A DNA stretch of 64,000 nucleotides from positions 186,001-250,000 of the forward strand of contig NZ_LWLB01000036.1 in assembly GCF_001905145.1 (NCBI RefSeq), written 5' to 3'. Numbering within the stretch: the first letter of the stretch is position 1; each line of letters opens with the position of its first letter. Shown here one piece after another: positions 8,484 to 15,596 of the stretch. This DNA is from Nocardiopsis sp. TSRI0078 (GTDB lineage Bacteria; Actinomycetota; Actinomycetes; Streptosporangiales; Streptosporangiaceae). Under the pieces are notes generated by a model, which was not told the origin of the DNA, did not search any database, and saw only the letters and a list, made by a program, of their open reading frames with translations. The position numbers and the translations under genes were made by a program.

Positions 8484-9884
8484 ATGCCCACACAAGACCG
8501 GCGGGAGGCGCGGCCACCGGCGGGGACGGGCCGCCGGGGCGAGGCGGACCGTCCGCGACAGGGACGGCGCCCGGGCGCGTCGGAGACGGCGCGTCTGCTG
8601 GCCTCGGTCCTGCTGCCCAACGTCGCCCGGGGCGTGGTCCTGCGCCGCCCGCTGATGACGAGGCTGCTCACGGGGCTGGACGCCGACCGGCGGGCGGTCG
8701 CCGCCCTGCGCGAGATGCGCGAACGCCACGGCGACGACCCGCTGCCGCTGAGCCTGGCGGGGCGCCGGGCGGCGCTGGTGCTGTCCCCGCAGGACGTGCG
8801 CCGGCTGCTGCGGGAGACCCCGGAGCCCTTCTCTCCCGGCGGCCGGGAGAAGAACGGCGCCCTGTCGCACTTCGAGCCGCACGGAGTACTCGTCTCCGAC
8901 CACGCGGACCGCCCCCGGCGGCGCGCGGCCAACGAGGCCGCCCTGGTGCCGGGGCAGGCGATCCACCCCGACGGGGACACCCTCGCGGCGCAGGCCGACG
9001 AGGAGGCGCTCGCCCTCGCACTCGCCCTGCACGAGGACGGTGGCGACCTGGACTGGCGGCGGTTCACCCGGTCCTTCGGCGCGATGGCCCGGAGGATGGT
9101 CTTCGGCGCCTTCGCCGCGGACGACCACCGGACGACCGAGCTGCTGTACCGCCTGCGGGCACGGGCGAACTGGGCGTACGCGGCCCCCGTCCGCCACAAG
9201 GCCAGGACCGAGTTCCTCGACCGGGTGCGCGCCAACGTGGAACGCGCCGAACCGGGCAGCCTGGCCCGGAGGCTGGTCGCGGGAGCCCCCGCCGGGGGCG
9301 GCCGCGACACGGACCCGCGTCCGGAGGACCAGGCGGCGCACTGGCTGTTCGCGTTCGACGCGGCCGCCGTCGTCGCGTTCCGGGCCCTGGCGCTGCTGAC
9401 CTCGCTCAGTCCGGGAGCGTACGCGGCGCGCGAGGAGGTCGACACCCGTGAGGGGCTCGACCTGCCGCTGCTGCGGGCGACGGTGCGCGAGTCGGCGCGG
9501 CTGTGGCCGACCACGCTCGTGGTGATCCGGGAGAGCACGCGCGAGACGTCCTGGCGGGAGGAGGTGTTCGGGGCGGGGACCGCCTTCCTGATCGTGAGCT
9601 CCTACTTCCACCGGGACTCCTCGAGGCTTCCGTACGCCGACGCGTTCGAGCCGCGGATCTGGCTCGACGGGCGCGCCGAGGACGAGCCGGGGATCCTCCC
9701 CTTCAGCTACGGCCCGGCCGCGTGCGCGGGGATCGACGTGGTGCCGCTGGCGGTGTCCCTGTTCCTGCGCGCGCTGCTCCGGGACCGGGACCTGGCCCGC
9801 GTGGACGCGGGCGGACCGCTGCCCGCGTCGGGGCTGCCCGCGTCGCTGAACCACTTCGCACTGCGGTTCTCGCTTTCGACCTGA
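8484..9884 (+). CDS. Cytochrome P450-like monooxygenase
   Basis: 466 residues. Two hallmark P450 motifs are present: ExxR of helix K (RESARLWP, Glu336/Arg339) and the haem loop FSYGPAACAG (from 407), with thiolate ligand Cys414. The I-helix region reads AHWLFAFDAAAVVAFRAL and lacks the usual acid-Thr pair for O2 activation, so chemistry may be atypical. The first about 35 residues are Arg/Gly-rich and probably disordered. ATG 8484 follows GAGGGGGGAACGG. No ferredoxin or reductase gene is adjacent. It lies between two hairpins, so it may be monocistronic. Substrate unknown. Confidence 0.82.
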   Translation: MPTQDRREARPPAGTGRRGEADRPRQGRRPGASETARLLASVLLPNVARGVVLRRPLMTRLLTGLDADRRAVAALREMRERHGDDPLPLSLAGRRAALVLSPQDVRRLLRETPEPFSPGGREKNGALSHFEPHGVLVSDHADRPRRRAANEAALVPGQAIHPDGDTLAAQADEEALALALALHEDGGDLDWRRFTRSFGAMARRMVFGAFAADDHRTTELLYRLRARANWAYAAPVRHKARTEFLDRVRANVERAEPGSLARRLVAGAPAGGGRDTDPRPEDQAAHWLFAFDAAAVVAFRALALLTSLSPGAYAAREEVDTREGLDLPLLRATVRESARLWPTTLVVIRESTRETSWREEVFGAGTAFLIVSSYFHRDSSRLPYADAFEPRIWLDGRAEDEPGILPFSYGPAACAGIDVVPLAVSLFLRALLRDRDLARVDAGGPLPASGLPASLNHFALRFSLST

Positions 9885-9919
9885 ACCGGGCCGGACCCGC
9901 CGCGGGTCCGGCCCGGGTT
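9884..9919 (+). terminator. Strong hairpin after the P450 gene
   Basis: GGGCCGGACCCG (9888-9899) pairs perfectly with CGGGTCCGGCCC (9903-9914) around a 3-nt loop; outer AACC (9884-9887) and GGTT (9916-9919) extend it past one bulged G. It ends 15 nt before the next ATG, so it could also act as a 5'-UTR element for that gene. Confidence 0.6.
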
Positions 9920-9934
9920 CGTTGAGGAGGAGAC

Positions 9935-10339
9935 ATGAGCGTCGTCGAACAGATGCTGGACGCCCACCCCGGCAACCGGGGCTTCGGGGTCGAGGAAAAG
10001 CTCCGGGCCTGTATCGAGGCCTGCGGGGAGTGCGCCCAGGTGTGCACCCTGTGCGCGGACGCGTGCCTGGGTGAGGAGGCGGTGGCGGAACTGGTCACGT
10101 GCGTACGCGCCGACCTGGACTGCGCGGACCTGTGCGAGGTCACCCGGAGGGTGCTCTCCCGACGGACCGAGGGCGACGGCGCCCTGGTCCGGGCGCTGCT
10201 GAAGGCGTGCGCGGAGGCCTGCCGCATGTGCGGCGAGGAGTGCGAGCGGCACGCCGAGCACCGGGATCACTGCTGGGTGTGCGCCGAGGCGTGCCGCCGC
10301 TGCGAGAGCGCGTGCCGTGAGCTTCTCGCGGCCCTGTGA
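9935..10339 (+). CDS. Cysteine-rich four-helix-bundle copper-binding-type protein (DUF326)
   Basis: 134 residues with 18 cysteines by my count, spaced as CxxxC, CxxC and CxxxCxxC along predicted helices (EACGECAQVCTLCADAC; ACAEACRMCGEEC; CWVCAEACRRCESAC). This is the pattern of the DUF326/Csp family, whose members store or buffer copper(I) inside a four-helix bundle. No signal peptide is seen, so it is probably cytosolic. ATG 9935 follows GAGGAGGAG. A small membrane protein follows after 35 nt. No copper ATPase or CsoR-type regulator is nearby. Confidence 0.85.
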   Translation: MSVVEQMLDAHPGNRGFGVEEKLRACIEACGECAQVCTLCADACLGEEAVAELVTCVRADLDCADLCEVTRRVLSRRTEGDGALVRALLKACAEACRMCGEECERHAEHRDHCWVCAEACRRCESACRELLAAL

Positions 10340-10374
10340 GGGGTCGTGCCGCCGTCGCCTGAAGGAGGGCAACG

Positions 10375-10671
10375 ATGGAATGGCCGACACTCGGCTGGCT
10401 GTTCGGGATCCTGGTGGCCATCGCCGTCCCGATCGCGCTGATCTTCCTCGTGCTGTGGATCATCCGTCGGGAGACCATCCGCAAACAGGAGGCCGTGCGC
10501 TCACCGGACTACTGGAAGGAGAGGCCGGAGGGCAGGCGGTATCCGACCGGGTGGGACAGGAGCCCCGACCTGGGGAGTCCCAGGCCCGGCGAGGGGGTCG
10601 CCCAGGACGATCCCACGGCCGGGGAGGACCGGAAGCCGCCGCCGGAGGGCGGTGACCCGCCCGTGCGCTGA
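10375..10671 (+). CDS. Small single-pass membrane protein
   Basis: 98 residues: a short N-terminus, one transmembrane helix at about residues 7-29 (LFGILVAIAVPIALIFLVLW), then a positively charged IRRETIRK stretch and a hydrophilic Pro/Gly/Asp-rich tail, so the tail is predicted cytoplasmic. ATG follows AAGGAGGG. It lies 35 nt after the cysteine-rich protein gene and is probably co-transcribed with it. I do not recognise a family; a partner role for the metal-binding protein is only a guess. Confidence 0.65.
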   Translation: MEWPTLGWLFGILVAIAVPIALIFLVLWIIRRETIRKQEAVRSPDYWKERPEGRRYPTGWDRSPDLGSPRPGEGVAQDDPTAGEDRKPPPEGGDPPVR

Positions 10672-10687
10672 CGGGCGTGCAGGCGCT

Positions 10688-10715
10688 TGCCCCGCCGGGC
10701 TCGGTCGGCGGGGCA
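10688..10715. terminator. Bidirectional hairpin between convergent genes
   Basis: TGCCCCGCCG (10688-10697) pairs with CGGCGGGGCA (10706-10715), 10 bp with an 8-nt loop, between the small membrane protein gene (+) and the flavin reductase gene (-). Confidence 0.6.
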
Positions 10716-10746
10716 CTCACGTGTCGGACGGGATCCGCGGCCGGGT

Positions 10747-11208
10747 TCAGACGCGGTCGGCGGGGAAGCCGCCCGTGGCGACCGGCCCCCACCGCCTCGG
10801 GGTGAGGCGGAGCAGCGACTTGCCCTGGCGGCGCATGGCCTCGCGGTACTCGTCCCAGTCGGGGTGCTCGCCGGAGATGACGCGGAAGTACTCGACCAGG
10901 GGCTCGACGGCCTCCTCGCCGTCGATGACCTCGGCGTCGCCGTCGACCTGGACCCAGGGGCCGTCGAAGTCCTCGGACAGGACCACGACGCTGACCCGGG
11001 GGTCGCGCCGGGCGTTGCGGGCCTTGGCGCGCTCGGGGTAGGTGGACACCACGATCCTGCCCTCGGTGTCCACGCCGCAGGTGACCGGCGAGGCCTGGGG
11101 CTCGCCGTCGGACCGGCGGGTGATGAGGAGGGCCCTGTGGCGGGGACGTACGAACTCCAGCAGGCCGTCGAGGTCGACACGGGTGTTGGTGGCGATCGAA
11201 GGGCTCAT
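10747..11208 (-). CDS. PPOX-class F420/FMN-dependent oxidoreductase
   Basis: 153 residues from the ATG at 11208; a longer frame from 11274 adds unconserved residues. The split beta-barrel pattern is clear: ALLITRRSDGEPQASPVTCGVD, IVVSTYPERAKARNARRDPRVSVVVL, WVQVDGDAEVIDG and a C-terminal LLRLTPRRWGP. Relatives are small homodimeric enzymes binding F420 or FMN and reducing unsaturated or quinone-like substrates. The gene is read from right to left towards the hairpin at 10688-10715 and lies downstream of the small acidic protein gene, separated from it by an 18-bp hairpin. Confidence 0.85.
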   Translation of the reverse strand: MSPSIATNTRVDLDGLLEFVRPRHRALLITRRSDGEPQASPVTCGVDTEGRIVVSTYPERAKARNARRDPRVSVVVLSEDFDGPWVQVDGDAEVIDGEEAVEPLVEYFRVISGEHPDWDEYREAMRRQGKSLLRLTPRRWGPVATGGFPADRV

Positions 11209-11276
11209 CGTCTCGCTTTCGCTGTTCGCGGTGCACGCGCCCATCGCGTGGACCGGGCCAGCGTATCCCCGCACAC

Positions 11277-11317
11277 GTCAGGAGCGCCGGGGCCGACGCG
11301 GCCCCGGCGCTCCTGAC
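11277..11317 (-). terminator. Perfect 18-bp hairpin after the small acidic gene
   Basis: GTCAGGAGCGCCGGGGCC (11277-11294) pairs without mismatch with its complement at 11300-11317 around a 5-nt GACGC loop. It starts 9 nt after the stop of the small gene at 11326-11496, so it most likely ends that transcript (read right to left). Confidence 0.7.
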
Positions 11318-11325
11318 AGTCGCTC

Positions 11326-11496
11326 TTACTCTTCCCCGAAGTCCTCCCGGCTGATGTTCTCCTTCTTCATCTTGTCCTGGAGTTCGGCTTCCAGCTCTCC
11401 CCGGGTGTCGGGACCCTGCGAGTCGTCGCTGTGGTCGGCGTTGACGACCTGGTCGGTGTCGCTGGTCTTGGGCCTGGACTCCTCCGGAACGCTCAT
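11326..11496 (-). CDS. Small acidic hydrophilic protein, 56 aa
   Basis: ATG at 11496, preceded by GGGAGGAGG at good spacing; TAA at 11326-11328; then a strong hairpin. The 56 residues are rich in Asp, Glu, Ser and Lys with no hydrophobic segment (start MSVPEESRPK, end NISREDFGEE) and are probably disordered in part, with a short helix LEAELQDKMKKE. The ribosome site, codon bias and terminator support a real gene. I do not recognise a family. Confidence 0.6.
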   Translation of the reverse strand: MSVPEESRPKTSDTDQVVNADHSDDSQGPDTRGELEAELQDKMKKENISREDFGEE

Positions 11497-11608
11497 GTCC
11501 GGGCCTCCTCCCTAGTCGGATGCTCTGGGCAGCCCCTACCCGGCGTCATCAACGATCACACGCCCCTGGTTCCTCAGGAATCCCAGTGGTGACCGAGGTC
11601 GCAGTGGG

Positions 11609-11698
11609 AGGGCCATCCCCGCGTGCGCGGGGAGCACGGTCTGGGCCTGCACGAACCTTTTGCGCAGGAGGGACCATCCCCGCGTGCGCGGGGAGCAC
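11609..11698 (-). CRISPR. Two-repeat orphan CRISPR array, type I-E-like repeat
   Basis: Two 29-nt repeats at 11609-11637 and 11670-11698 enclose one 32-nt spacer (11638-11669), period 61, as in type I-E arrays. The repeat core CCCCGCGTGCGCGGGG is a 7-bp palindrome with a 2-nt loop; in the minus orientation the repeat reads GTGCTCCCCGCGCACGCGGGG..., the usual transcribed form in actinomycetes. The copies differ at repeat positions 1 and 4 only. The AT-richer 11699-11804 lies on the leader side for minus transcription, which fits the left (distal) copy being the altered one. No cas genes are in the window. Confidence 0.8.
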
Positions 11699-11804
11699 AG
11701 TCAACGACCAGCGAAATTACCAGCGGCAAGCGACCGTTTTTCCAACTTCTCGGAATTCAGACATAAGACCCAAAAATTCCAAGGGCTCGACTGCAAAGAC
11801 GTGG
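11699..11804 (-). other. Possible CRISPR leader, AT-rich gap
   Basis: A 106-nt stretch between the leader-proximal repeat and the DUF397 gene. It is clearly less GC-rich than its surroundings, with runs such as CGTTTTTCC and CCAAAAATTCC. A leader on the minus strand is consistent with position and composition, but no independent leader motif was recognised. Confidence 0.35.
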
Positions 11805-12011
11805 CTAGCGTCGCTTGTTCGTCTGAGAGCTCTTGAGGAAGGCACGCCACTCGGCGCCGGGAAAAGTGAGAGCACCCAGCTCGCGGTGCCTGGTGTCGCG
11901 AACAGCAGACGAACCGCCCAGTTCTGCCACCTCAACACATTCACCGTGTGCGGCACTGTAACTCGACTTGAACCAGGCCACCGATCCATCGTCGACGAAC
12001 AAGGCGCTCAT
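11805..12011 (-). CDS. DUF397 protein, partner of XRE-DUF5753 regulator
   Basis: 68 residues with the DUF397 pattern WFKSSYSAAHGECVEVA, then VRDTRH and a final FPGAEWRAFL. It overlaps the XRE gene upstream by 4 nt (ATGA), so the two are translationally coupled. In Streptomyces, DUF397 proteins sit beside WhiJ-type XRE regulators and are thought to antagonise them, affecting development and antibiotic production (established for whiJ/SCO4542). Base composition of the gene is lower in GC than neighbours. Confidence 0.85.
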   Translation of the reverse strand: MSALFVDDGSVAWFKSSYSAAHGECVEVAELGGSSAVRDTRHRELGALTFPGAEWRAFLKSSQTNKRR

Positions 12012-12862
12012 TCCTTCCTGCTTCTGTGGTCGGCGGCTATCCGCTCCAGAAGCTTCCGGGTGGGACGCCCCTCGTCCAGGGCGGACGCCCGAAGCCGGTT
12101 GAAGAGAACCGCGTACTCTTCCAGATCCTCAGGGTCGGTCAGGAAGAGACTCGCCGCCTGGCCCTCCGAATAGACCGCTGTCAATCCGTGGTGACTGACG
12201 TGCAGCACGACGAATGCCGGTAGTCGCATGGCAGCGTGCGCACCTGCCGAGAACGCTAGCACTTGGAGGGTGATGTCCGATTCCTGGGCGAGGTCCATCA
12301 GGTGCTCCACCTGACCGGCCATCACATCCGGAGGACCGACCTCCTGGCGCAGGGCACCCTCGGCCACGATCAGCCACAGGGCGGGACGCTTCTCCTCCTG
12401 GAGGACTCGCTGACGCGCCATGCGCACCTGCAACTCACGATCGGCATCTCCACCAGGCTGGAGAGTCGCGTTGATGATCGCACGCGCATAGCCCTCGGTC
12501 TGAGCGATCCCCGGAATGATCTGGGACGAGTAGTACTCGATCGAGGTCGCTTGCGACTCGATGTTGGCGTAGGTCCGGTAACTGCGGTCCAGGTCGAAGG
12601 GCTGCCAGCGGTCCGGTTGCCGGGCTTCCCTGCGCAAAGCGAGGATGCGCTCCAACTGGTCTTCGGCCCCATAGATCTGCAGCAGGCGCTCGACAGCGGC
12701 AGGGCCGGGCACCGAGCCCCGGTCACCGGGCGTTTCCCAACGGGCGAGACTGCCGCCCGTGGTGCGCGCCGCCTTGACCACCTCGCTGAACTTGCGCTCA
12801 CCACGCAGACGCCGGAGTTCCTGTGCGAGTTGCCACTGGGCAAGTGTGGGGTTGCGCTCCAT
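12008..12862 (-). CDS. XRE-family regulator with DUF5753 domain (WhiJ/Scr1 type)
   Basis: 284 residues. N-terminal helix-turn-helix at about 8-55 (LAQELRRLRGERKFSEVVKA ... LARWETPGD); the DUF5753 ligand-like domain occupies about 90-270 (EYYSSQIIPGIAQTEGYARAI, ADRELQVRMARQ, HLMDLAQESDITLQVLAF, VYSEGQAASLFLTDPEDLEEY). Cytosolic DNA-binding protein. It is coupled to the DUF397 gene. The start ATG follows AGGATTC. The gap to the divergent pseudogene at 13017 is AT-rich around 12910-12960 and presumably holds both promoters. Confidence 0.88.
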   Translation of the reverse strand: MERNPTLAQWQLAQELRRLRGERKFSEVVKAARTTGGSLARWETPGDRGSVPGPAAVERLLQIYGAEDQLERILALRREARQPDRWQPFDLDRSYRTYANIESQATSIEYYSSQIIPGIAQTEGYARAIINATLQPGGDADRELQVRMARQRVLQEEKRPALWLIVAEGALRQEVGPPDVMAGQVEHLMDLAQESDITLQVLAFSAGAHAAMRLPAFVVLHVSHHGLTAVYSEGQAASLFLTDPEDLEEYAVLFNRLRASALDEGRPTRKLLERIAADHRSRKE

Positions 12863-13016
12863 GACTGAATCCTGCCTGTTCTCCGCACTACGGACAACTC
12901 GGACGACTCCTAGATGAGACTTGTATTTGCGAGTTGCCTAATCTCACTGTAGTCGAAATCTGGCCTTCGGTAGGGATGAACGGCAGATCGCCGCCTGCCT
13001 TGTGCTGGGAGTTGCC

Positions 13017-13971
13017 ATGGCTGTGAGCCGTCAGAGGAGCGCCAGGTCGTCAGGAGCGGAGCCTTCCCCGGATCCCGCGTCGGGATGGGAGCGGTTCGGG
13101 GAACGGGTCCGAGCGGCCCGGGAATGCCTGGGGCTGTCGGTCGAGGAACTGGCCGAGAACGCCTTCGCCTCTCCCCACCGGATCCGGCAGGTCGAGTCCG
13201 GCGCCCCCGAACCCGAACCCGAGCGCAACGACGCCCGCCGTCTGGGCAGCGCCCTCCAGGCCGAAGGCGTGCTGTGGGACGCCTGGGCACAGGTCTTCAT
13301 CACCGCAGCCCTCCGGGCCGGTGCCACGGTGGCCGATCTGCTCCCCAGGCCTTCCAGGTCCGCGCCTACGCTCCCCTGGTCCTGCCCGACGGCTTCCTCA
13401 CCGAGGACTACGCCCGCGCGCTGGACCGGGTCGAGCACCCCATGGAGACCGAGTTCCTCATCCGGGACCGGCCCAGGATCCGCGAGATCTGCGGCACGTA
13501 CCCCGGCCCGCCGTACTACTGCCTCATCCTCGACGAGGCCGCCCTGACCCGCCCGGTGGCCCCCGACGTCATGCGCGACCAGCTCACCCGCCTGCGCGGC
13601 CTGGCCACCGGCGACCGCGTCACCGTCCACGTCGTCCCCGAAGGAACCGCACCCCATCCCGGCCTGCGCGGCGCGCTCTGGACCCTCTCCTTCTCCCCGC
13701 GCCACAGCCTCGCCACACCCCGCACCCGCGCGGACCGGGCCATCTGGTCACCGACGCCACGCACATCAAGGGCTACACCGGCCTGTTCGCCACTCTCCAG
13801 GGCGTGGCCCTGTCGGCCGCCGACTCCCTGCGGCTGCTGGACCAGGTCATCGAACGCTTCCCCGACAGGCCCAGGCGACGCGCCCTCACCGCGGGCCTCC
13901 CCCACGGCGTCGGCGACACGTACGGCACCACCGCCACCGGCCGGGCACGTCAAAGCCCTGGCAGGCGTTAG
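13017..13971 (+). pseudogene. Second XRE-DUF5753 regulator gene, broken by two single-base frameshifts
   Basis: Three successive reading frames together give one regulator: GERVRAARECLGLSVEELAE to ATVADLLPR in the first; FQVRAYAPLVLPDGFLTEDY to GALWTLSFSP in the second; PGHLVTDATHIKGYTGLF to LRLLDQVIERF in the third. Homology-style reconstruction needs one added base near 13350 (AGG GCC) and one near 13713 (GCC TAC ACC). Each is thus a 1-nt deletion. ATG 13017 follows CTGGGAG. Either a true pseudogene in the WhiJ-like locus or, less likely, two sequencing errors. The truncated product of frame one would keep only the DNA-binding domain (about 115 aligned residues). Confidence 0.75.
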
Positions 13972-14027
13972 AGCGCCTCCAGGGCACGGCCAGCACACAA
14001 AACCCAGCAGAAAAAGGAGATACCGGC

Positions 14028-14549
14028 ATGGTCATTGTGCCGCAGCCCCCTGTCGCCACCGCCCACCCGGAACGGCGCTGGGAGCCGCGCCTGTACCCGG
14101 GAACCCTGGCCACCACCGGCCGCGTGCGCTCGGACCTGCGCACCGACCTGGCCCGGCTCACCGGGCTCGGCGGCGACCTGGTCGAGACCGTGGTGCTGTG
14201 CGCCAGCGAGATGTTCGCCAACGCCGTCGAGCACCCGCGCTCGGGAGAGGCCGACGGCCGGGTCATCCGCACCCTGGCCGTCCACACCGCACCGGGCGCC
14301 GGAAGCGTGCTGCGCCTGTCGGTCATCGACGACGGTGCCAGGGGCACCAGGCCCCTGGTGCCCCGTCAGCGCACGGCCGGGGAGTGGTGGGAGGCCGAGC
14401 GAGGCCGGGGCCTGCTGCTCGTCGAGCACACGGCCGCCGACTGGGGCGCCCGTCCCGTGCTGGACTTCCCCTTCTGTGCGGGGCTGGACACGGTGACCTG
14501 GGCCGAGTTCGCCCTTCCCGTCCCGGCGAGGGCCGAACCCGGCCGTTGA
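14028..14549 (+). CDS. HATPase (RsbW/anti-sigma-like) ATP-binding protein
   Basis: 173 residues, single GHKL ATPase domain. N-box CASEMFANAVEH (58-69, Mg-ATP Asn65), G1 box VIDDGARG (99-106, Asp102) and G2 box ERGRGLLLVE (124-133) are all intact. Such small proteins in actinomycetes resemble RsbW-type anti-sigma kinases and accompany WhiJ-like XRE/DUF397 loci. ATG 14028 follows AAAAAGGAG. The 56-nt gap from the broken XRE gene suggests the original operon. A paralogue at 23392 has lost the key residues. Confidence 0.82.
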   Translation: MVIVPQPPVATAHPERRWEPRLYPGTLATTGRVRSDLRTDLARLTGLGGDLVETVVLCASEMFANAVEHPRSGEADGRVIRTLAVHTAPGAGSVLRLSVIDDGARGTRPLVPRQRTAGEWWEAERGRGLLLVEHTAADWGARPVLDFPFCAGLDTVTWAEFALPVPARAEPGR

Positions 14550-14568
14550 CGGTTCCGGCCACGCGGAA

Positions 14569-14607
14569 GGTCCCGGGAGCGCCCCCGTCGAACGCGCCCC
14601 CGGGACC
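14569..14607. terminator. Hairpin between convergent genes
   Basis: GGTCCCGGG (14569-14577) pairs with CCCGGGACC (14599-14607), 9 bp with a 21-nt loop that can partly fold, between the HATPase gene (+) and the hydrolase gene (-). Confidence 0.45.
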
Positions 14608-14637
14608 GCCGGCCGCTCCGTGCCGCCCGCCTCCGCC

Positions 14638-15474
14638 CTACTTGGCGAGGAAGTTCAGCAGGGCCTCGGTGACCTCCTCGGCGTGGGTCCACAGCAGGCC
14701 GTGCGGGGCGCCCTCGATCTCGACGTAGTCCGCCGACGGCAGCAGGGCCGAGAACGCGCGGCCGGTGGCGTCGATCGGCAGGATGTTGTCCGCGGTACCG
14801 TGCAGGATCAGCGCGGGGACGTCGATCCTGGGGATGTCGGCGCGGAAGTCGGTGAACCAGGTCAGCGGAGCCGCCGCCGCGGCGACCGCGCCCGAGCCCG
14901 CCGCGACGTTCCAGCTGTTGCGGACGGCCTCCTCGCTGATACGGGTGCCCAGGTTCTCGTCCAGGTTGTAGAAGTTCTTGTAGAACTCGGTGAAGTAGGC
15001 GTACCGGTCGGCCTTGACGTCGGCGACGACGCCCTCGAAGAACTCCAGGGGCGCGGCGCCGCCGGGGTTGTCCTCGGTCTGGAGCAGGAACGGCTCCAGG
15101 GAGGCCAGGAATGCGGCCTTGGCGACGCGGGCGGAGCCGTAGGTGCCCAGGTAGCGGCCGACCTCGCCGGTGCCCATGGAGAAGCCGACCAGGACGGCGT
15201 CGGTGAGGTCGAGCGTCTCCAGGACCGTGTTGAGGTCGGCGGCGAAGGTGTCGTAGTCGTAGCCCGTGGAGGGCTGGGAGGACTGGCCGAAGCCGCGGCG
15301 GTCGTAGGTGATGACCCGGTACCCGGCGTCGAGCAGGGCGGCGGCCTGCTTCTCCCAGGAGTGGCCGTCGAGCGGGTAGCCGTGGATCAGCACGACCGGC
15401 TGTCCGGTGCCCCGGTCCTCGTAGTACAGCTCGATCGGAGTGCTGTTCTCGGTTCCGACGGTGATGCGCCCCAT
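14638..15474 (-). CDS. Alpha/beta hydrolase (non-haem chloroperoxidase-like)
   Basis: 278 residues. VVLIHGYPLDGHSW gives the oxyanion region, TYDRRGFGQSSQP the strand-4 turn, nucleophile Ser99 in VGFSMGTGEVGRYL, Asp in LHGTADNILP and His in EGAPHGLLWTHAEEV. This matches cofactor-free haloperoxidase/esterase relatives, which act as perhydrolases or esterases. ATG at 15474 follows the AAGGGGTCC stretch. It is divergent from a TetR gene; three identical-type operators lie in the 122-nt gap, so this hydrolase is the likely regulated target. Confidence 0.88.
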   Translation of the reverse strand: MGRITVGTENSTPIELYYEDRGTGQPVVLIHGYPLDGHSWEKQAAALLDAGYRVITYDRRGFGQSSQPSTGYDYDTFAADLNTVLETLDLTDAVLVGFSMGTGEVGRYLGTYGSARVAKAAFLASLEPFLLQTEDNPGGAAPLEFFEGVVADVKADRYAYFTEFYKNFYNLDENLGTRISEEAVRNSWNVAAGSGAVAAAAAPLTWFTDFRADIPRIDVPALILHGTADNILPIDATGRAFSALLPSADYVEIEGAPHGLLWTHAEEVTEALLNFLAK

Positions 15475-15493
15475 GATGGACCCCTTCCCTCGC

Positions 15494-15576
15494 TGAGAAC
15501 GATCGTTCTCATTTGAGCCAATGCGCGAGAACGACCGTTCTCGCTTGCTTCGGAGTCTAGAGAACGATCGTTCTCA
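15494..15576. promoter_or_regulatory. Three TetR-type palindromic operators in the divergent promoter
   Basis: GAGAACGATCGTTCTC occurs perfectly at 15495-15510 (18-bp palindrome with flanks 15494-15511) and again at 15560-15575. A variant, GAGAACGACCGTTCTC with an extended GCGAGAAC/GTTCTCGC arm set, sits at 15527-15542. Centres are 32 and 33 bp apart, about three helical turns, so repressor dimers would lie on one DNA face. They cover the promoters of the hydrolase (-) and the TetR gene (+). Confidence 0.88.
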
Positions 15577-15596
15577 GCGCAAGTACACTGGTGGTC

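Noticed and set aside
4579..10671. ATP-grasp, hydrolase and P450 as one natural-product cluster
   Set aside because: Strong hairpins separate the units, and no carrier, tailoring set, regulator or convincing precursor is present.
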